The notes under the pieces were generated by a model. The model was not told the origin of the DNA, made no database searches, and was given only the letters and a program-made list of their open reading frames with translations. Below, one piece after another: positions 1 to 9,136 of a stretch of 64,000 bases of DNA. The translations under genes were made by a program, and so were the position numbers. This DNA is from Dongia rigui (GTDB lineage: Bacteria > Pseudomonadota > Alphaproteobacteria > Dongiales > Dongiaceae): positions 415,371-479,370 of the forward strand of contig NZ_JAXCLX010000003.1 of NCBI RefSeq assembly GCF_034044635.1, written 5' to 3'. How positions within the stretch are numbered: position 1 is the stretch's first letter; the number at the start of each line of letters is the position of its first letter.

Positions 1-495
1 AAGCCGCGTCTTCTGGAGGAGATAGGCAAGGGCCGCCATGAGGAGCAGCGCGACACCGAGGATCAGCAGGTTCTGATTTGGAATATGCACGGTGCCGATG
101 ACGACGGCACCGGAGAGATTGAGCGGCTGCGGCGTCGGCTGCGGCCCAAAGAGGCGCAGGATGACGTTTTCGATGATGGCACCGATGCCGATGGTGGCGA
201 TGAAGATGCGCGTCTCGAAACCGGCCGATTTCAGCATCGGCGCGGCTGCGGCGTAATAGATGCCAAGCCCGACGAGGCCGCAGACCAGCATGGCGGCGGC
301 GAGCCCCAAGACCGGATGCAATCCCAGATGGCTCATCGCGAAATAACAGACATAGCCACCCAGCGCCAACAGCGCGCCGTGGGACATATTGAGCATATTG
401 AGCGAGCCATAGACCAGTGCGAGACCAATGGTCGATATGGCATACATCGCCCCCATGGTGAGGCCGGAGGCGAGGATCTGAACGACGACATCCAT
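1..495 (-). CDS. livH: Branched-chain amino-acid-type ABC transporter permease (LivH family), 3' part cut by window edge
   Basis: Reading the minus strand from the ATG at 495 gives 165 codons with no stop before the window ends, beginning M-D-V-V-V-Q-I-L-A-S-G-L-T-M-G-A-M-Y. This is the classic LivH N-terminus, with G-L-A-L-V-Y-G-S-L-N-M-L-N-M-S-H-G-A typical of the family. About four hydrophobic membrane segments are visible; a full LivH is near 290 aa, so roughly 40% is missing. It would form the inner-membrane channel with a LivM partner, presumably just outside the window. The start lies 8 bases after the livF stop, so it is the last visible gene of the SBP-livG-livF-livH operon. The substrate (branched-chain amino acid, amide or urea-like) cannot be fixed from this fragment. 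Confidence 0.9.
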   Translation of the reverse strand, partial: MDVVVQILASGLTMGAMYAISTIGLALVYGSLNMLNMSHGALLALGGYVCYFAMSHLGLHPVLGLAAAMLVCGLVGLGIYYAAAAPMLKSAGFETRIFIATIGIGAIIENVILRLFGPQPTPQPLNLSGAVVIGTVHIPNQNLLILGVALLLMAALAYLLQKTRL

Positions 496-503
496 GGGCG
501 GCT

Positions 504-1217
504 TCAGGCTCCGAGATAGGTTTCGAGGATTTCGGGACGCGCCATCAGTTCAGCACCCGCACCCGACCAGACCAGTTCGCCATTGTCGAGAAGCGCGATG
601 AGTGCCGCCTTGTCGGCCACACGCGCTGCGTTCTCCTCGACCACCAGAATGCTCTGCCCGGCCCCCGCAAGTTCGGCGACCACCTCATAGATCTGATCGA
701 TCACGATGGGGGCGAGACCCAGCGACGGCTCGTCGAGCATGAGCAGCCGCCCGCCGGCCATCAGCCCGCGCCCGATCCCCACCATGCGCCGCTCACCGCC
801 GGAAAGCGTGCTGGCGATCTGGCCGCGACGGTCCTTAAGCTTGGGCAACAGGGCAAAGACCCGCTCCAGGCGCCGCGGCGCTTCCGCCGCTGCTGCCGGC
901 AGATAGGCACCCATCAGCAGATTCTCGATGACCGTCATCTCGGGGAACAGCATGTCACCCTGCGGCACATGCACGATGCCGGCTGCCACGATCTCATCCG
1001 GCCGCAAGCCCGCCAGCGATCTTCCGCCGAGCGAAATGCTCCCCGAGCGCAGCGGCATCAGCCCCGATATCGCCCGCAGCAATGTCGTCTTGCCGTGGCC
1101 ATTGGGCCCGATGATGGCGGTCAGGCCACCCTCGGCTATCTCCAGCGACACGCCATGGAGGACGTTCTGCGCGCCATAACCGGTCGTGACATTCTCAAGG
1201 CTGAGGAGCACGCTCAT
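504..1217 (-). CDS. livF: ABC transporter ATPase, LivF family
   Basis: A 237-aa nucleotide-binding subunit of a hydrophobic amino-acid (HAAT) type importer. Walker A I-G-P-N-G-H-G-K-T-T lies near residues 36-45, a canonical signature L-S-G-G-E at 138-142, and Walker B L-L-M-L-D-E-P immediately after, ending in the usual LivF block S-L-G-L-A-P. Length is normal for LivF. The ATG overlaps the livG stop as ATGA, indicating translational coupling. It pairs with LivG on the cytoplasmic side of the LivH/LivM channel. Its intact signature contrasts with the degenerate one of LivG. Confidence 0.93.
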   Translation of the reverse strand: MSVLLSLENVTTGYGAQNVLHGVSLEIAEGGLTAIIGPNGHGKTTLLRAISGLMPLRSGSISLGGRSLAGLRPDEIVAAGIVHVPQGDMLFPEMTVIENLLMGAYLPAAAAEAPRRLERVFALLPKLKDRRGQIASTLSGGERRMVGIGRGLMAGGRLLMLDEPSLGLAPIVIDQIYEVVAELAGAGQSILVVEENAARVADKAALIALLDNGELVWSGAGAELMARPEILETYLGA

Positions 1218-2014
1218 GCCGAGGCCTGCTCTTTCATCAGATTGCCAAGCCGCTGCGAGGCACCCTCGCCGAGATAGACGTCGACGACGTTGCGGTCCTC
1301 GATGAGGCCCTGCGGCTTGCCTTCATAGATCTTCTCGCCGTGATGCATGATGAGGACACGGCTGGAAAGCTGCACCAGAAAGCGCATCACGTGTTCGATG
1401 AGGATGATGGTGATGCCGCGCGCGGCGATCTTGCGCACCACCGCCATCACATGATCGATTTCCTTTGGGTTGAGGCCACCCACCGGCTCATCCATCAGCA
1501 GCAAGGTTGGGTTGCTGGCCAAGGCACCCGCCAGCATCAGCAGCTTGCGGTCGAGTACCGGCAGGCGACCGACAATCTCGTCGTCTTTTCCGGTGAGACC
1601 GACGGCAGCCAGCGCCTCGTCCACATGCCGCGCCACATCGCGGCCGATGCGCAGGCCGGGGATCAAGCGGTTCTGGCGGCCGAAATAGGCCGCGATCTCG
1701 ACATTGCCGCGCACAGTGAGGCTGTCGAAACCGGCATTGAGCTGGAAGGTGCGCGCGATGCCGGCATGGCACAGGGCTTCCGGCGGCAGGCCGGTGATGT
1801 TGCGCCCCTGAAAGATGATTTCACCGGACGTTGCCGGGTTGAGGCCCGAAATGGCCTCAAACAGGGTTGTCTTGCCGGCGCCGTTGGGCCCGCCGATGCC
1901 GAGCACCTCGCCCGGCATCAGCGTGAAGCTCATCTTGTTGACGGCCGTCAGCGCGCCGAATTGCTTGGTCACCTCGCGGCAGACAAGCAAAGGTTCCGTG
2001 GCGGCCGTCCCCAT
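1214..2014 (-). CDS. livG: ABC transporter ATPase, LivG family, with degenerate signature motif
   Basis: A 266-aa ATPase whose first residues match LivG, with Walker A G-G-P-N-G-A-G-K-T-T at about 41-50, LivG-type I-A-R-T-F-Q near 86-91 and Walker B L-L-L-M-D-E-P at 171-177. Where LivG proteins normally carry L-S-Y-G-Q-Q-R, this one reads L-P-V-L-D-R-K (about 151-157), so the ABC signature is not recognisable. The heterodimer with LivF may therefore have one canonical and one degenerate ATP site, as in asymmetric ABC ATPases. The ATG is preceded by GAGGGA at good spacing, 30 bases after the binding-protein stop. Confidence 0.9.
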   Translation of the reverse strand: MGTAATEPLLVCREVTKQFGALTAVNKMSFTLMPGEVLGIGGPNGAGKTTLFEAISGLNPATSGEIIFQGRNITGLPPEALCHAGIARTFQLNAGFDSLTVRGNVEIAAYFGRQNRLIPGLRIGRDVARHVDEALAAVGLTGKDDEIVGRLPVLDRKLLMLAGALASNPTLLLMDEPVGGLNPKEIDHVMAVVRKIAARGITIILIEHVMRFLVQLSSRVLIMHHGEKIYEGKPQGLIEDRNVVDVYLGEGASQRLGNLMKEQASA

Positions 2015-2044
2015 TCAATCAATCCCTCAGCGGTTCTGCCCGGA

Positions 2045-3370
2045 TCAAGCCTTGATCCAAGGCGGCAGCTTGAAGCCTTGCGTGCCATAGGGCGCCGGTG
2101 CAATCAGCCCACCGCTCTTGGTCTGGTCCTGAATCTGCAGGAACTGATGCGGCATGCCAAGGGAGGAATCATTGACCTGGGTCGGATAGCTATAGGCCGC
2201 CTGCTCATCCGCCATGAAGCGCGTGGTGCCGGTAACACCACGATAGATCAGGCTGCGCATGCGCGCCGCCACCTTGCGGTTCTGCTCTTCATTCCCCGGC
2301 TCGCCCGTGCCGCCGGCAAGAGCCGCCGCGGTCGCCCAGACATAGGCGCCGTCATAAGGCTGCGCGCCGGAATTATGGCCGGCATTCTCGCCGAACTTCG
2401 CCTTGTAGCGCTTTTCGAAAGCGGAACCGATTTCGTCCTGCAAGGCACCGACGACCGTTGCATAGAGGACGCCCACCGAGGCCTCCTTGGCGATGTCGCG
2501 GAAGGCCGGGATCGACGGGCCGTATTGCATGTAGACAAGGCTCTGCGTCGGGTTGGGCACGAACTGCACCATGAACTGCGCGAGATCGGCCGGCAGGAAG
2601 TGCGTCACCGCGATGACGGCCGGGGGATCCTGGCGGATCTTGGCGAGCGTCGGACCCCATTCCGAGATCGGCACGTTCACGGTCTCGAACAGGCTGATCT
2701 CCCAGCCATACTCGGCACCCTTTTCCTTGATCGCATTGGCGATGTTGGCGGCATAGACGCCGGCCGACAGGATCACCGCCATCTTGTTGTTCGAGCGCTT
2801 GAACTGGCCGTTCTCCTCCAGCTGCTGCAGGAATTTCAAGAAGCCCGGGCCGTACCAATATTCCGCCGGATCGCCCTGAAACGACCCGAAATAGCGATCG
2901 GGGTTCGACTTGATCAGGTTGTTGTGGCCGATCGTCGTGTCGTAATGGACATAGATGATGCCGGCATCGGCAACCGGGTCCTGGATGGCCGCACCCGAGC
3001 CGATATTGTAGCCGTTGATCAGCGCGTGAACCGAATGCCGGTCGATGAGACGCTGTGCCGCCTGCACATTGGTCGGGTCGCCCATCTGCTTGGTGTCTTC
3101 AAAATAGGGCTCCAGCGGACGGCCGAGGATTCCGCCCAGCGCGTTGATTTCTTCGCAGGCAAGCGTCAGGCCGTTCTTGAATTCGACGCCATCGGCGGCG
3201 GCGAAATCGGTCAAGGGTGCTGCCTGCCCGACCGGAATGGGATCGCCATCGGCGCGGGCGCCGTCATTGATGCCGGCCAGCACGGCGGCACCGGTGCCCA
3301 GTGCCGCAGCACCTTTCAGGAAATTGCGACGGCTGGGGATGACATTGGGCTTCTTAATCTCTTCAGACAT
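2045..3370 (-). CDS. Tat-exported periplasmic binding protein of Liv/amide-type ABC transporter
   Basis: 441 aa from the ATG at 3370, chosen because the preceding GGAG lies at proper spacing and the protein then begins with a twin-arginine signal: S-R-R-N-F-L-K-G-A-A followed by an Ala/Gly-rich hydrophobic stretch and A-R-A-D near residue 42. The open frame continues upstream but that part looks non-coding. The mature domain (I-P-V-G-Q-A-A-P-L-T-D, N-G-L-T-L-A-C-E-E-I-N-A-L-G-G-I-L-G-R) is the type I periplasmic binding fold of LivJ/AmiC/UrtA-like receptors. Tat export implies folding before secretion. It heads the operon with livG, livF and livH. The neighbouring deacetylase gene hints at an amide or acetylated amine ligand, but this is inference. 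Confidence 0.9.
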   Translation of the reverse strand: MSEEIKKPNVIPSRRNFLKGAAALGTGAAVLAGINDGARADGDPIPVGQAAPLTDFAAADGVEFKNGLTLACEEINALGGILGRPLEPYFEDTKQMGDPTNVQAAQRLIDRHSVHALINGYNIGSGAAIQDPVADAGIIYVHYDTTIGHNNLIKSNPDRYFGSFQGDPAEYWYGPGFLKFLQQLEENGQFKRSNNKMAVILSAGVYAANIANAIKEKGAEYGWEISLFETVNVPISEWGPTLAKIRQDPPAVIAVTHFLPADLAQFMVQFVPNPTQSLVYMQYGPSIPAFRDIAKEASVGVLYATVVGALQDEIGSAFEKRYKAKFGENAGHNSGAQPYDGAYVWATAAALAGGTGEPGNEEQNRKVAARMRSLIYRGVTGTTRFMADEQAAYSYPTQVNDSSLGMPHQFLQIQDQTKSGGLIAPAPYGTQGFKLPPWIKA

Positions 3371-3450
3371 ATCCGGAGCTCTCCCTAAACAGCCGCCTTG
3401 TGCTTGATCGGTCGCTGCCGGCGCGGCTTCCCCGGCGCAGACCTGTTTCT

Positions 3451-4551
3451 TCAGTGAATATCGCCCACCAGAGTGGCCGCTGCCTGGATCGCTGTCCACT
3501 GATGCGGCTGCAGATCCTGCTGCCCCCAGGTGGCCATCGGCTCGGCCCAGGGATCCCGGATCGGCGTCTTGATACCGGTCAGTTCCTCCATCACGGCGAG
3601 GCCGCAATAAGGCACATACATCGGCGAATAACCGCCCTCATGCGACATCAGCAAACGGCCACCGCACAATTCGTCGGCGGCCTGCATCAGCAGGCGGGTC
3701 ATCTGGCGATAGCCTTCGGCGCTCACCATCATGCGGCCCAGCGGATCGACGCCCGAGGCATCGAAGCCCGACGGCACCACGATCATCTCGGGCTTGTAGC
3801 GGCGCAGCGCCGGCAGCACGACATGCTCGAAGGCAGCAAGATAGGCGCCATTGCCGCAGCCCGGCGGCAGCGGGATGTTGAGATTGTAGTTGAGGCCAGC
3901 CCCAGTCCCGCGTTCGGTCACATGGCCCGAATTGGGCGGATAGAGGCCGTCCTGGTGCAGCGAAATGGTCAGCACATCCTTGCTGTTATAAAACGCCGCC
4001 TGCGTGCCGTTGCCGTGATGCACGTCCCAATCGACGGTGGCGACACGACCGAGGCCACGCGTTGCCTGGGCATGCATGATGGCGATGGCGACATTGCCGA
4101 ACAGGCAGAAACCCATGCCGACATCGGCTTCGGCGTGATGTCCCGGCGGGCGGCACAGCACATAGGCATTCTTCACCGTGCCATCGAGGATGGCATCGAG
4201 TGCCGCCATCGTGCCACCGGCGGAAAGCTGCGCGATCTCGAAGCTGCCCTTGCCGAAGGGGGTCAAAGGACTCGCCTCGCCGCCATTCTCGGCACTCAAT
4301 TTCTTGATACGCTCGATATAGGCACGCGTATGGAAACGCGCGATCTCATCCTCGGTCGCATAGCGCGCCCTGATCGGCGTCAGATGATCGAGCAGGCCGC
4401 TCACTTCGAGGAGGTTGCGCAGGCGCCGCTTGGTCTCCGGGTTCTCGGCATGTTCACCGGGCTGCACATGCAGGCTCGGCTGGAACACCTGGGCGTAGTT
4501 CCAGGTGTTGTGCCACATGTAAAGTTCGTGGAAGACGAAACCCGTCGCCAT
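3451..4551 (-). CDS. Histone deacetylase family / acetylpolyamine amidohydrolase-like hydrolase
   Basis: 366 aa from the ATG at 4551 (GGGGGCAG upstream). All hallmarks of the HDAC/AcuC/acetylpolyamine amidohydrolase fold are present: R-P-P-G-H-H-A around His138-His139 (charge relay), D-W-D-V-H-H-G-N-G-T with zinc ligands Asp176 and His178, the third zinc ligand Asp264 in S-G-F-D-A, and the G-G-Y tyrosine near 308. It should hydrolyse an N-acetyl amide in the cytoplasm using zinc. It lies about 80 bases upstream of the binding-protein gene on the same strand, so it may be co-transcribed with the transporter. The natural substrate (acetylpolyamine, acetoin-related or other amide) is not determined by sequence. 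Confidence 0.9.
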   Translation of the reverse strand: MATGFVFHELYMWHNTWNYAQVFQPSLHVQPGEHAENPETKRRLRNLLEVSGLLDHLTPIRARYATEDEIARFHTRAYIERIKKLSAENGGEASPLTPFGKGSFEIAQLSAGGTMAALDAILDGTVKNAYVLCRPPGHHAEADVGMGFCLFGNVAIAIMHAQATRGLGRVATVDWDVHHGNGTQAAFYNSKDVLTISLHQDGLYPPNSGHVTERGTGAGLNYNLNIPLPPGCGNGAYLAAFEHVVLPALRRYKPEMIVVPSGFDASGVDPLGRMMVSAEGYRQMTRLLMQAADELCGGRLLMSHEGGYSPMYVPYCGLAVMEELTGIKTPIRDPWAEPMATWGQQDLQPHQWTAIQAAATLVGDIH

Positions 4552-4677
4552 TGATCTGCCCCCAAATGCCTCATTACGCCGGCCCTGCCTTACGGTTCGA
4601 CGGGCTCGTTGACATATTTGTGGCGGATGATCGGCTTCTTGTCCCGCCCCGGACGGGTAAGGTGGGGGATTTTGCAC

Positions 4678-4693
4678 CCACCCGAACGGGTGG
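4678..4693 (-). terminator. Short hairpin between regulator and hydrolase gene, weak terminator candidate
   Basis: A 7-bp perfect stem CCACCCG/CGGGTGG with a two-base AA loop lies six bases past the stop of the LuxR-type regulator. No run of T follows it in the direction of transcription, so it is at best a weak or Rho-assisted terminator. Confidence 0.3.
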
Positions 4694-4698
4694 TGGCT

Positions 4699-7434
4699 TC
4701 AGGGACCGGGTTGCTGCGGCAATGTCAGGCCGATGTCCTGCAGGCGCAGCACCGCCTGGGTCCGGTTGGCCACCCCCAGCTTACCGAAGATGTTTTTGAG
4801 GTGCCATTTAACCGTGTCCGGCGCCATGCCGAGCGCCTGGGCCATGTCGCGGTTGCTGTGGCCGATGCCCAGCAGCTGCACCACATCGATCTCGCGTGGG
4901 CTGAAGCCCGGATCGCCTTTGCGCAAATGCGCTGACTGGGTTGGGCCGCGCTCGGGCTTGCCGAATTCGTCCATCAGCCGGTCGAGAAACTGACCCGTCG
5001 GCGTATCCCCCGACCAACTCGGCATGCGTTTCCTTGAAAAGTCGATCACCTCGCGCAGGGCCTGACCTTCATCGACCAGCGTCCGCAGCGCCTTTTGCGG
5101 CGCGCAAATGGAAACCGCATCGACCGCCGCCGCCAGCGCCGACAGTGCGTCGCCGGCCTGATAGGACGCGATCGCCGCCAGCGCGCGCACCTGGGAGAGG
5201 CGCCGCAAGCGACCGTCACGCCGCACATTGTCCGCCACCCGGTCGAGCAGCTTCAGCGCCGCCTCGGGCTTGGCCGAGGCAATCAACACACGTGCCTGCG
5301 CCATGAATTCCGGTTCCGTCGCCGGCGTCAGCGCAGCGAGGCCCGCATTCTTCTTCCCCTCCCCACCGACACCCCGCGCCGGCAAGGCGAAGCGTGCCGC
5401 CTGCACGTCGCCCCGCTGCAGCAGCAGGCGCACGCGGTCATTGAGAGCGCTGGCGGTCAGGCGGTGATAGCGCTTCTCGATACCGAGCCGCTCGGCCCGT
5501 TCCAGCACCGCCATCGCCTCGTCATGCCGACCACGGGCCGCGGCGATGCGGGCAAGATGCAGCTTGCACGCCATTTCATGCACAACCAGGCCGCATTCCT
5601 CGATGATCTGGCGGTGCGTATGCAACAGGCGCTCGGCCCCGGCGAGATCGCACCATTCATAGAGCAGCTCGACCTCGAAGATCGCCACCATCGCTTCGGC
5701 ATAGGAGCCGGCACCAAGCTCGCGCCGGGCCGCGGCGATGGCGCGCGCGAAAAACTGCGCAGCACCGGTGAGGTTTCCGGCGGCCTTCTCGACCAGACCC
5801 AGGATGAGGTCCGAATAAACGACACCGAAGACCGATTGCGCGGCACCATGACTGTCGCGCGCCTTGAGGCTCAAGATGCGCGCGCCATCGAGATCGCCCA
5901 GCGAGAAATGGCAGAAGGCGTTGATGTTGCCGAGTGTCCCCTTGAAGAAGGGCCTGTTCTCGGGGATGGCATCTGCCCAGCTGTCGGCGAGGCGTGCCGC
6001 CGTCCGCGATCGGTCGGCGGCGGAGACGACACCGACGGTGAGCGTGCACAGTTCTGCCTGCAGCGCCGCCTGCGTCTCACGGTCGAGCTTGCCGGCAGCC
6101 TGCGCCGCGACGATCGATTGCTTGGCCGATTTCAGCGTGCGTGCCGCTTCCTGCGGGCGGCTCATATGGAACTGGATCCAGACCTCGGCCAATTGCAAGC
6201 GCGGCCGACGCGCGATGAGGTCCGGCGGCAACTGCCCGAGCCAGGCACGCACGGTGTTGAGATGGCTCGCCATGATGAGCGGCATCGCGCAATCCTCGAC
6301 CAGCGCCGCCGCCCGGTCGGCATCGCCCGCTGCCAGCGCGTGGGCCACGGCCTCCGATGTCAGACCGTTGGCGGAAAGCCAGTCGGCCGCCCGGCCATGG
6401 AGCTTGGCGATCTCGCCCCGCCCCACCTCCTGCAATTGCGCCTGCAGGAATTCGGCAAAGAGATGATGATAGCGGAACCAGTGTCGCTCCCGGTCGAGAG
6501 GAATGAGAAAGAGATTGGCCGCCTCGATCGCCTGCAGCATGGCGGCACTGTCATCGCGCCCCAGCACGGCGTCGGCCAGCGGTGCCGAGATCCGGCTCAA
6601 GATCGAGGTCTTGATGAGGAAGTCCCGGAGGTCCGGCGATTGGCGCGCCAGCACATCCTGGGTCAGGAACTCGGCGACATCACGATGGCTGCCGGAAAAA
6701 TTGCGGATGAAGGCAGCCCGGCCCGCCGGCTCTTCCAATGAGAGCGACGCCAGCTGCAGCCCGGCGACCCAGCCTTCGGTCCGGTGCTGCAGCGTCACCA
6801 CGTCGCTTAAGGGAAGGTCACGCAGTTCCGCCGCCTGAAACAGGCTTTCCGTTTCCTCCAGCGAGAAGCGCAATTGCATGTCGTCGAGATTGATCAGCTG
6901 ACCCCGCACCCGCATATGCGCCAGGCCAAAGGGCAAGGGCCCCCGCGTGGCGACGACCAGATGCAGGCTGGCCGGCGCATAGGCCAGCAGCGCGTCGAGG
7001 AAGCGGCAGATCTCCGGCGAAGACAGAAACTGGCAATCATCCAGGATCAGGAACAGCGGCTGCGTGCGGTGGCTGAGATCGTTGACGATCGAGGTCAGCA
7101 CGGAATCGACCGGCAGCACCGGGCTCGATTGCAACAGCGCCGGCACATGGGGCGCGACCTGCGGATCGGCCCGCTGCAACGCCGCCACCAGATAACTCAG
7201 GAACCGGCCGATCTCGTCATCGTCACGGTCGAGCGCCAGCCAGCCGACGGCGGCGTCCCGCGCCTTCAGGCTGGCGATCCATTGCCCCAGCAAGGTGCTC
7301 TTGCCGAAACCCGGCGGCGCCGACAGCACGACGAGCCGCGCCGCCAGCGCACCATCGAGCTGCCGCAGCAGTCGCGCCCGTGCCACGAGATCGCGCTTCA
7401 ATTCCGGCGGCCGCAATTTGGTTTCGATCAGCAT
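4699..7434 (-). CDS. LuxR-family regulator of the MalT/LAL type (large ATP-binding regulator)
   Basis: 911 aa, the usual size for LAL proteins. The N-terminus carries a P-loop A-P-P-G-F-G-K-S-T (residues 39-47) of the STAND/NACHT ATPase class, with L-F-L-I-L-D-D-C-Q as Walker B, followed by a long helical, TPR-like sensor region rich in Ala and Leu. The C-terminus holds a LuxR helix-turn-helix, starting F-S-P-R-E-I-D-V-V-Q-L-L and including K-W-H-L-K-N-I-F-G-K-L-G-V. Such proteins bind an inducer and ATP, oligomerise and activate transcription. It is divergent from the isomerase gene at 7596 and upstream, on the same strand, of the hydrolase-transporter block; either may be its target. The inducer is unknown. 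Confidence 0.92.
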   Translation of the reverse strand: MLIETKLRPPELKRDLVARARLLRQLDGALAARLVVLSAPPGFGKSTLLGQWIASLKARDAAVGWLALDRDDDEIGRFLSYLVAALQRADPQVAPHVPALLQSSPVLPVDSVLTSIVNDLSHRTQPLFLILDDCQFLSSPEICRFLDALLAYAPASLHLVVATRGPLPFGLAHMRVRGQLINLDDMQLRFSLEETESLFQAAELRDLPLSDVVTLQHRTEGWVAGLQLASLSLEEPAGRAAFIRNFSGSHRDVAEFLTQDVLARQSPDLRDFLIKTSILSRISAPLADAVLGRDDSAAMLQAIEAANLFLIPLDRERHWFRYHHLFAEFLQAQLQEVGRGEIAKLHGRAADWLSANGLTSEAVAHALAAGDADRAAALVEDCAMPLIMASHLNTVRAWLGQLPPDLIARRPRLQLAEVWIQFHMSRPQEAARTLKSAKQSIVAAQAAGKLDRETQAALQAELCTLTVGVVSAADRSRTAARLADSWADAIPENRPFFKGTLGNINAFCHFSLGDLDGARILSLKARDSHGAAQSVFGVVYSDLILGLVEKAAGNLTGAAQFFARAIAAARRELGAGSYAEAMVAIFEVELLYEWCDLAGAERLLHTHRQIIEECGLVVHEMACKLHLARIAAARGRHDEAMAVLERAERLGIEKRYHRLTASALNDRVRLLLQRGDVQAARFALPARGVGGEGKKNAGLAALTPATEPEFMAQARVLIASAKPEAALKLLDRVADNVRRDGRLRRLSQVRALAAIASYQAGDALSALAAAVDAVSICAPQKALRTLVDEGQALREVIDFSRKRMPSWSGDTPTGQFLDRLMDEFGKPERGPTQSAHLRKGDPGFSPREIDVVQLLGIGHSNRDMAQALGMAPDTVKWHLKNIFGKLGVANRTQAVLRLQDIGLTLPQQPGP

Positions 7435-7546
7435 GACCCGATCTTAGCGTCGGATTTCCCGCCTGCGATAGGGTGATTATCGCGCACCACGGAACATCGT
7501 CGGCGGGGCAGATTTTTTGCTCTGCGCATCGGCTGGGGGCATCGCT

Positions 7547-7563
7547 ATAGTGTGGACAACACG
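7547..7563 (+). promoter_or_regulatory. Possible -10 box and small inverted repeat in the divergent promoter region
   Basis: Within the 161-base gap between the divergent regulator and isomerase genes, TATAGT (7547-7552) resembles a -10 box reading towards the isomerase. It overlaps the 13-bp interrupted palindrome GTGTGGACAACAC (7551-7563), a plausible operator. No convincing -35 box sits at the right distance, so this is tentative. Confidence 0.3.
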
Positions 7564-7595
7564 CGACTTTTGTTTACGTCAGAGGCCTATTCTTC

Positions 7596-8363
7596 ATGCC
7601 GCGCCTTGCCGCCAATCTCTCCATGATGTTCCACGAATGGCCCTTCCTGGAACGCTTCAAGGCGGCGAAGGAAGCTGGCTTCACGGCAGTCGAGTATCTT
7701 TTCCCCTATGAACATCCGGCCGAGGCCATGGGTGCGGCTTTGCAAGACAACGATCTCACCCAGGCACTGTTCAACCTGCCGCCGGGGGATTGGGCGGCGG
7801 GCGAGCGGGGGCTGGCCACACAGCCTGCCCGCCGCGATGAATTCCGGACCGGTGTCGCCACCGCCCTCCGCTATGCTGCGGCAACCGGCGTCAAGCGCCT
7901 CCACGTGATGAGCGGCCACGGCGCCAGCGATGACAAGGCCGCCCGCGCCGCCTATGCCGACGCCCTGCGCTTTGCCTGCGACCAGGCGGGACCCGCTGGC
8001 ATCGAGATCCTCATCGAGCCCATCAACGGGCGCGACATGCCCGGCTATTTCATGAACGATTTCGACTTGGCCGTGGATCTGATCACTGAACTGGGCTTGC
8101 CCAACCTCAAGCTGCAATTCGACATCTATCACCGCCAGATCATTCGGGGCGATGTGCTGACGGGGCTGAAGACCCTGCTGCCACTCATCGCTCACGTCCA
8201 GATCGCCAGCGTCCCGGCGCGGGCCGAACCCGGCAGCGGCGAGCTTGACGACATCCGCGTGCTCCAGGAACTCGATGCCCTGGGCTATACCGGTTTTGTC
8301 GGCTGCGAATACCGGCCGGCGGCTGGAACGCTCGCCGGCCTTGCCTGGCGTGAGAAGCTCTAG
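7596..8363 (+). CDS. otnI: Hydroxypyruvate isomerase / 2-oxotetronate isomerase family protein
   Basis: 255 aa, normal for the Hyi/OtnI branch of the xylose-isomerase-like TIM barrels. The N-terminus [16 protein letters not shown] and the metal/substrate segments [14 protein letters not shown] and L-Q-F-D-I-Y-H are family-typical; the glutamate of I-E-P-I-N and the histidine of Y-H-R belong to the active site. It would interconvert hydroxypyruvate and tartronate semialdehyde, or a 2-oxotetronate and its 3-oxo isomer. The OtnI assignment is preferred because a DenD-like gene lies nearby, but no OtnK kinase is in the window. Its stop overlaps the convergent SDR stop within CTAG. Confidence 0.85.
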   Translation: MPRLAANLSMMFHEWPFLERFKAAKEAGFTAVEYLFPYEHPAEAMGAALQDNDLTQALFNLPPGDWAAGERGLATQPARRDEFRTGVATALRYAAATGVKRLHVMSGHGASDDKAARAAYADALRFACDQAGPAGIEILIEPINGRDMPGYFMNDFDLAVDLITELGLPNLKLQFDIYHRQIIRGDVLTGLKTLLPLIAHVQIASVPARAEPGSGELDDIRVLQELDALGYTGFVGCEYRPAAGTLAGLAWREKL

Positions 8364-9112
8364 CCGCGCCCGACGAAGGGCATCTGCGTCGCCATCACGG
8401 TCATGGTAAGGACATTGGCATCGAGCGGCAGGCTTGCCATATAGGCAACGGCATCGCCGACATGCTTGGCGTCCATCGTGGCTTCTACCGCCGTCGAGCC
8501 ATTGGCCTGCAGCACGCCGGTTGCCATCTTGCGCGTCATCTCGGTCGCCGCATTGCCGATGTCGATCTGGCCGCAGGCGATATCAAACGGCCGCCCGTCG
8601 AGCGCCGTCGATTTGGTCAGCCCCGTGATGGCATGCTTGGTCGCCGTGTAAGGTGCGGAATGCGGGCGCGGCGTGGTGGCCGAGATCGAGCCATTGTTGA
8701 TGATGCGGCCACCGCGCGGCGATTGCGCCTTCATGATCTTGAAGGCCTGCTGCGTGCAGAAAAAGGCACCGTTGAGATTGGCCGCCACCACCCCCAGCCA
8801 TTGCTCGGCCGACAATTCCTCGAGCGGGATCGCGGGGGCGCCGATGCCGGCATTGTTGACCAGGAGATCGAGCCGCCCCCAGCGCGCTTTGACCTGATCG
8901 AACACGCCGGCAACCGCTGCCGGATCGCCGATATCTGCCGGCAGGACCAGGGTATCGCTACCGGTCGCATCCAGTTCCTTGGCAGCAGCGTCGAGCACCT
9001 CCTGCCGGCGGCCGACCATGGCGACCTTGAAGCCTTGCCCGAGCAGCGCCTTGACGATGGCCTTGCCGACACCTGTGCCGGCGCCGGTGACGATTGCCGT
9101 CTTGATGGTCAT
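8360..9112 (-). CDS. Short-chain dehydrogenase/reductase (SDR)
   Basis: 250 aa classical SDR. The N-terminal nucleotide motif [10 protein letters not shown], the N-N-A-G-I-G block, the catalytic Ser in N-N-G-S-I-S and the Y-T-A-T-K (YxxxK) pair are all present. It should be an NAD(P)-dependent alcohol or sugar-acid oxidoreductase in the cytoplasm. It starts 24 bases after the DenD-like gene and is probably in the same transcript. The annotated specificity of such proteins (3-oxoacyl reductase and so on) is unreliable; context favours a sugar or sugar acid. Confidence 0.88.
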   Translation of the reverse strand: MTIKTAIVTGAGTGVGKAIVKALLGQGFKVAMVGRRQEVLDAAAKELDATGSDTLVLPADIGDPAAVAGVFDQVKARWGRLDLLVNNAGIGAPAIPLEELSAEQWLGVVAANLNGAFFCTQQAFKIMKAQSPRGGRIINNGSISATTPRPHSAPYTATKHAITGLTKSTALDGRPFDIACGQIDIGNAATEMTRKMATGVLQANGSTAVEATMDAKHVGDAVAYMASLPLDANVLTMTVMATQMPFVGRG

Positions 9113-9136
9113 AACGATCCTCTTTAGGTCTGGATG

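Noticed and set aside
1340..3388. 682-codon plus-strand open frame over the livG and binding-protein genes
   Set aside because: Opposite strand of well-recognised transporter genes in high-GC DNA; the translation is Arg/His/Asp-rich and not family-like.
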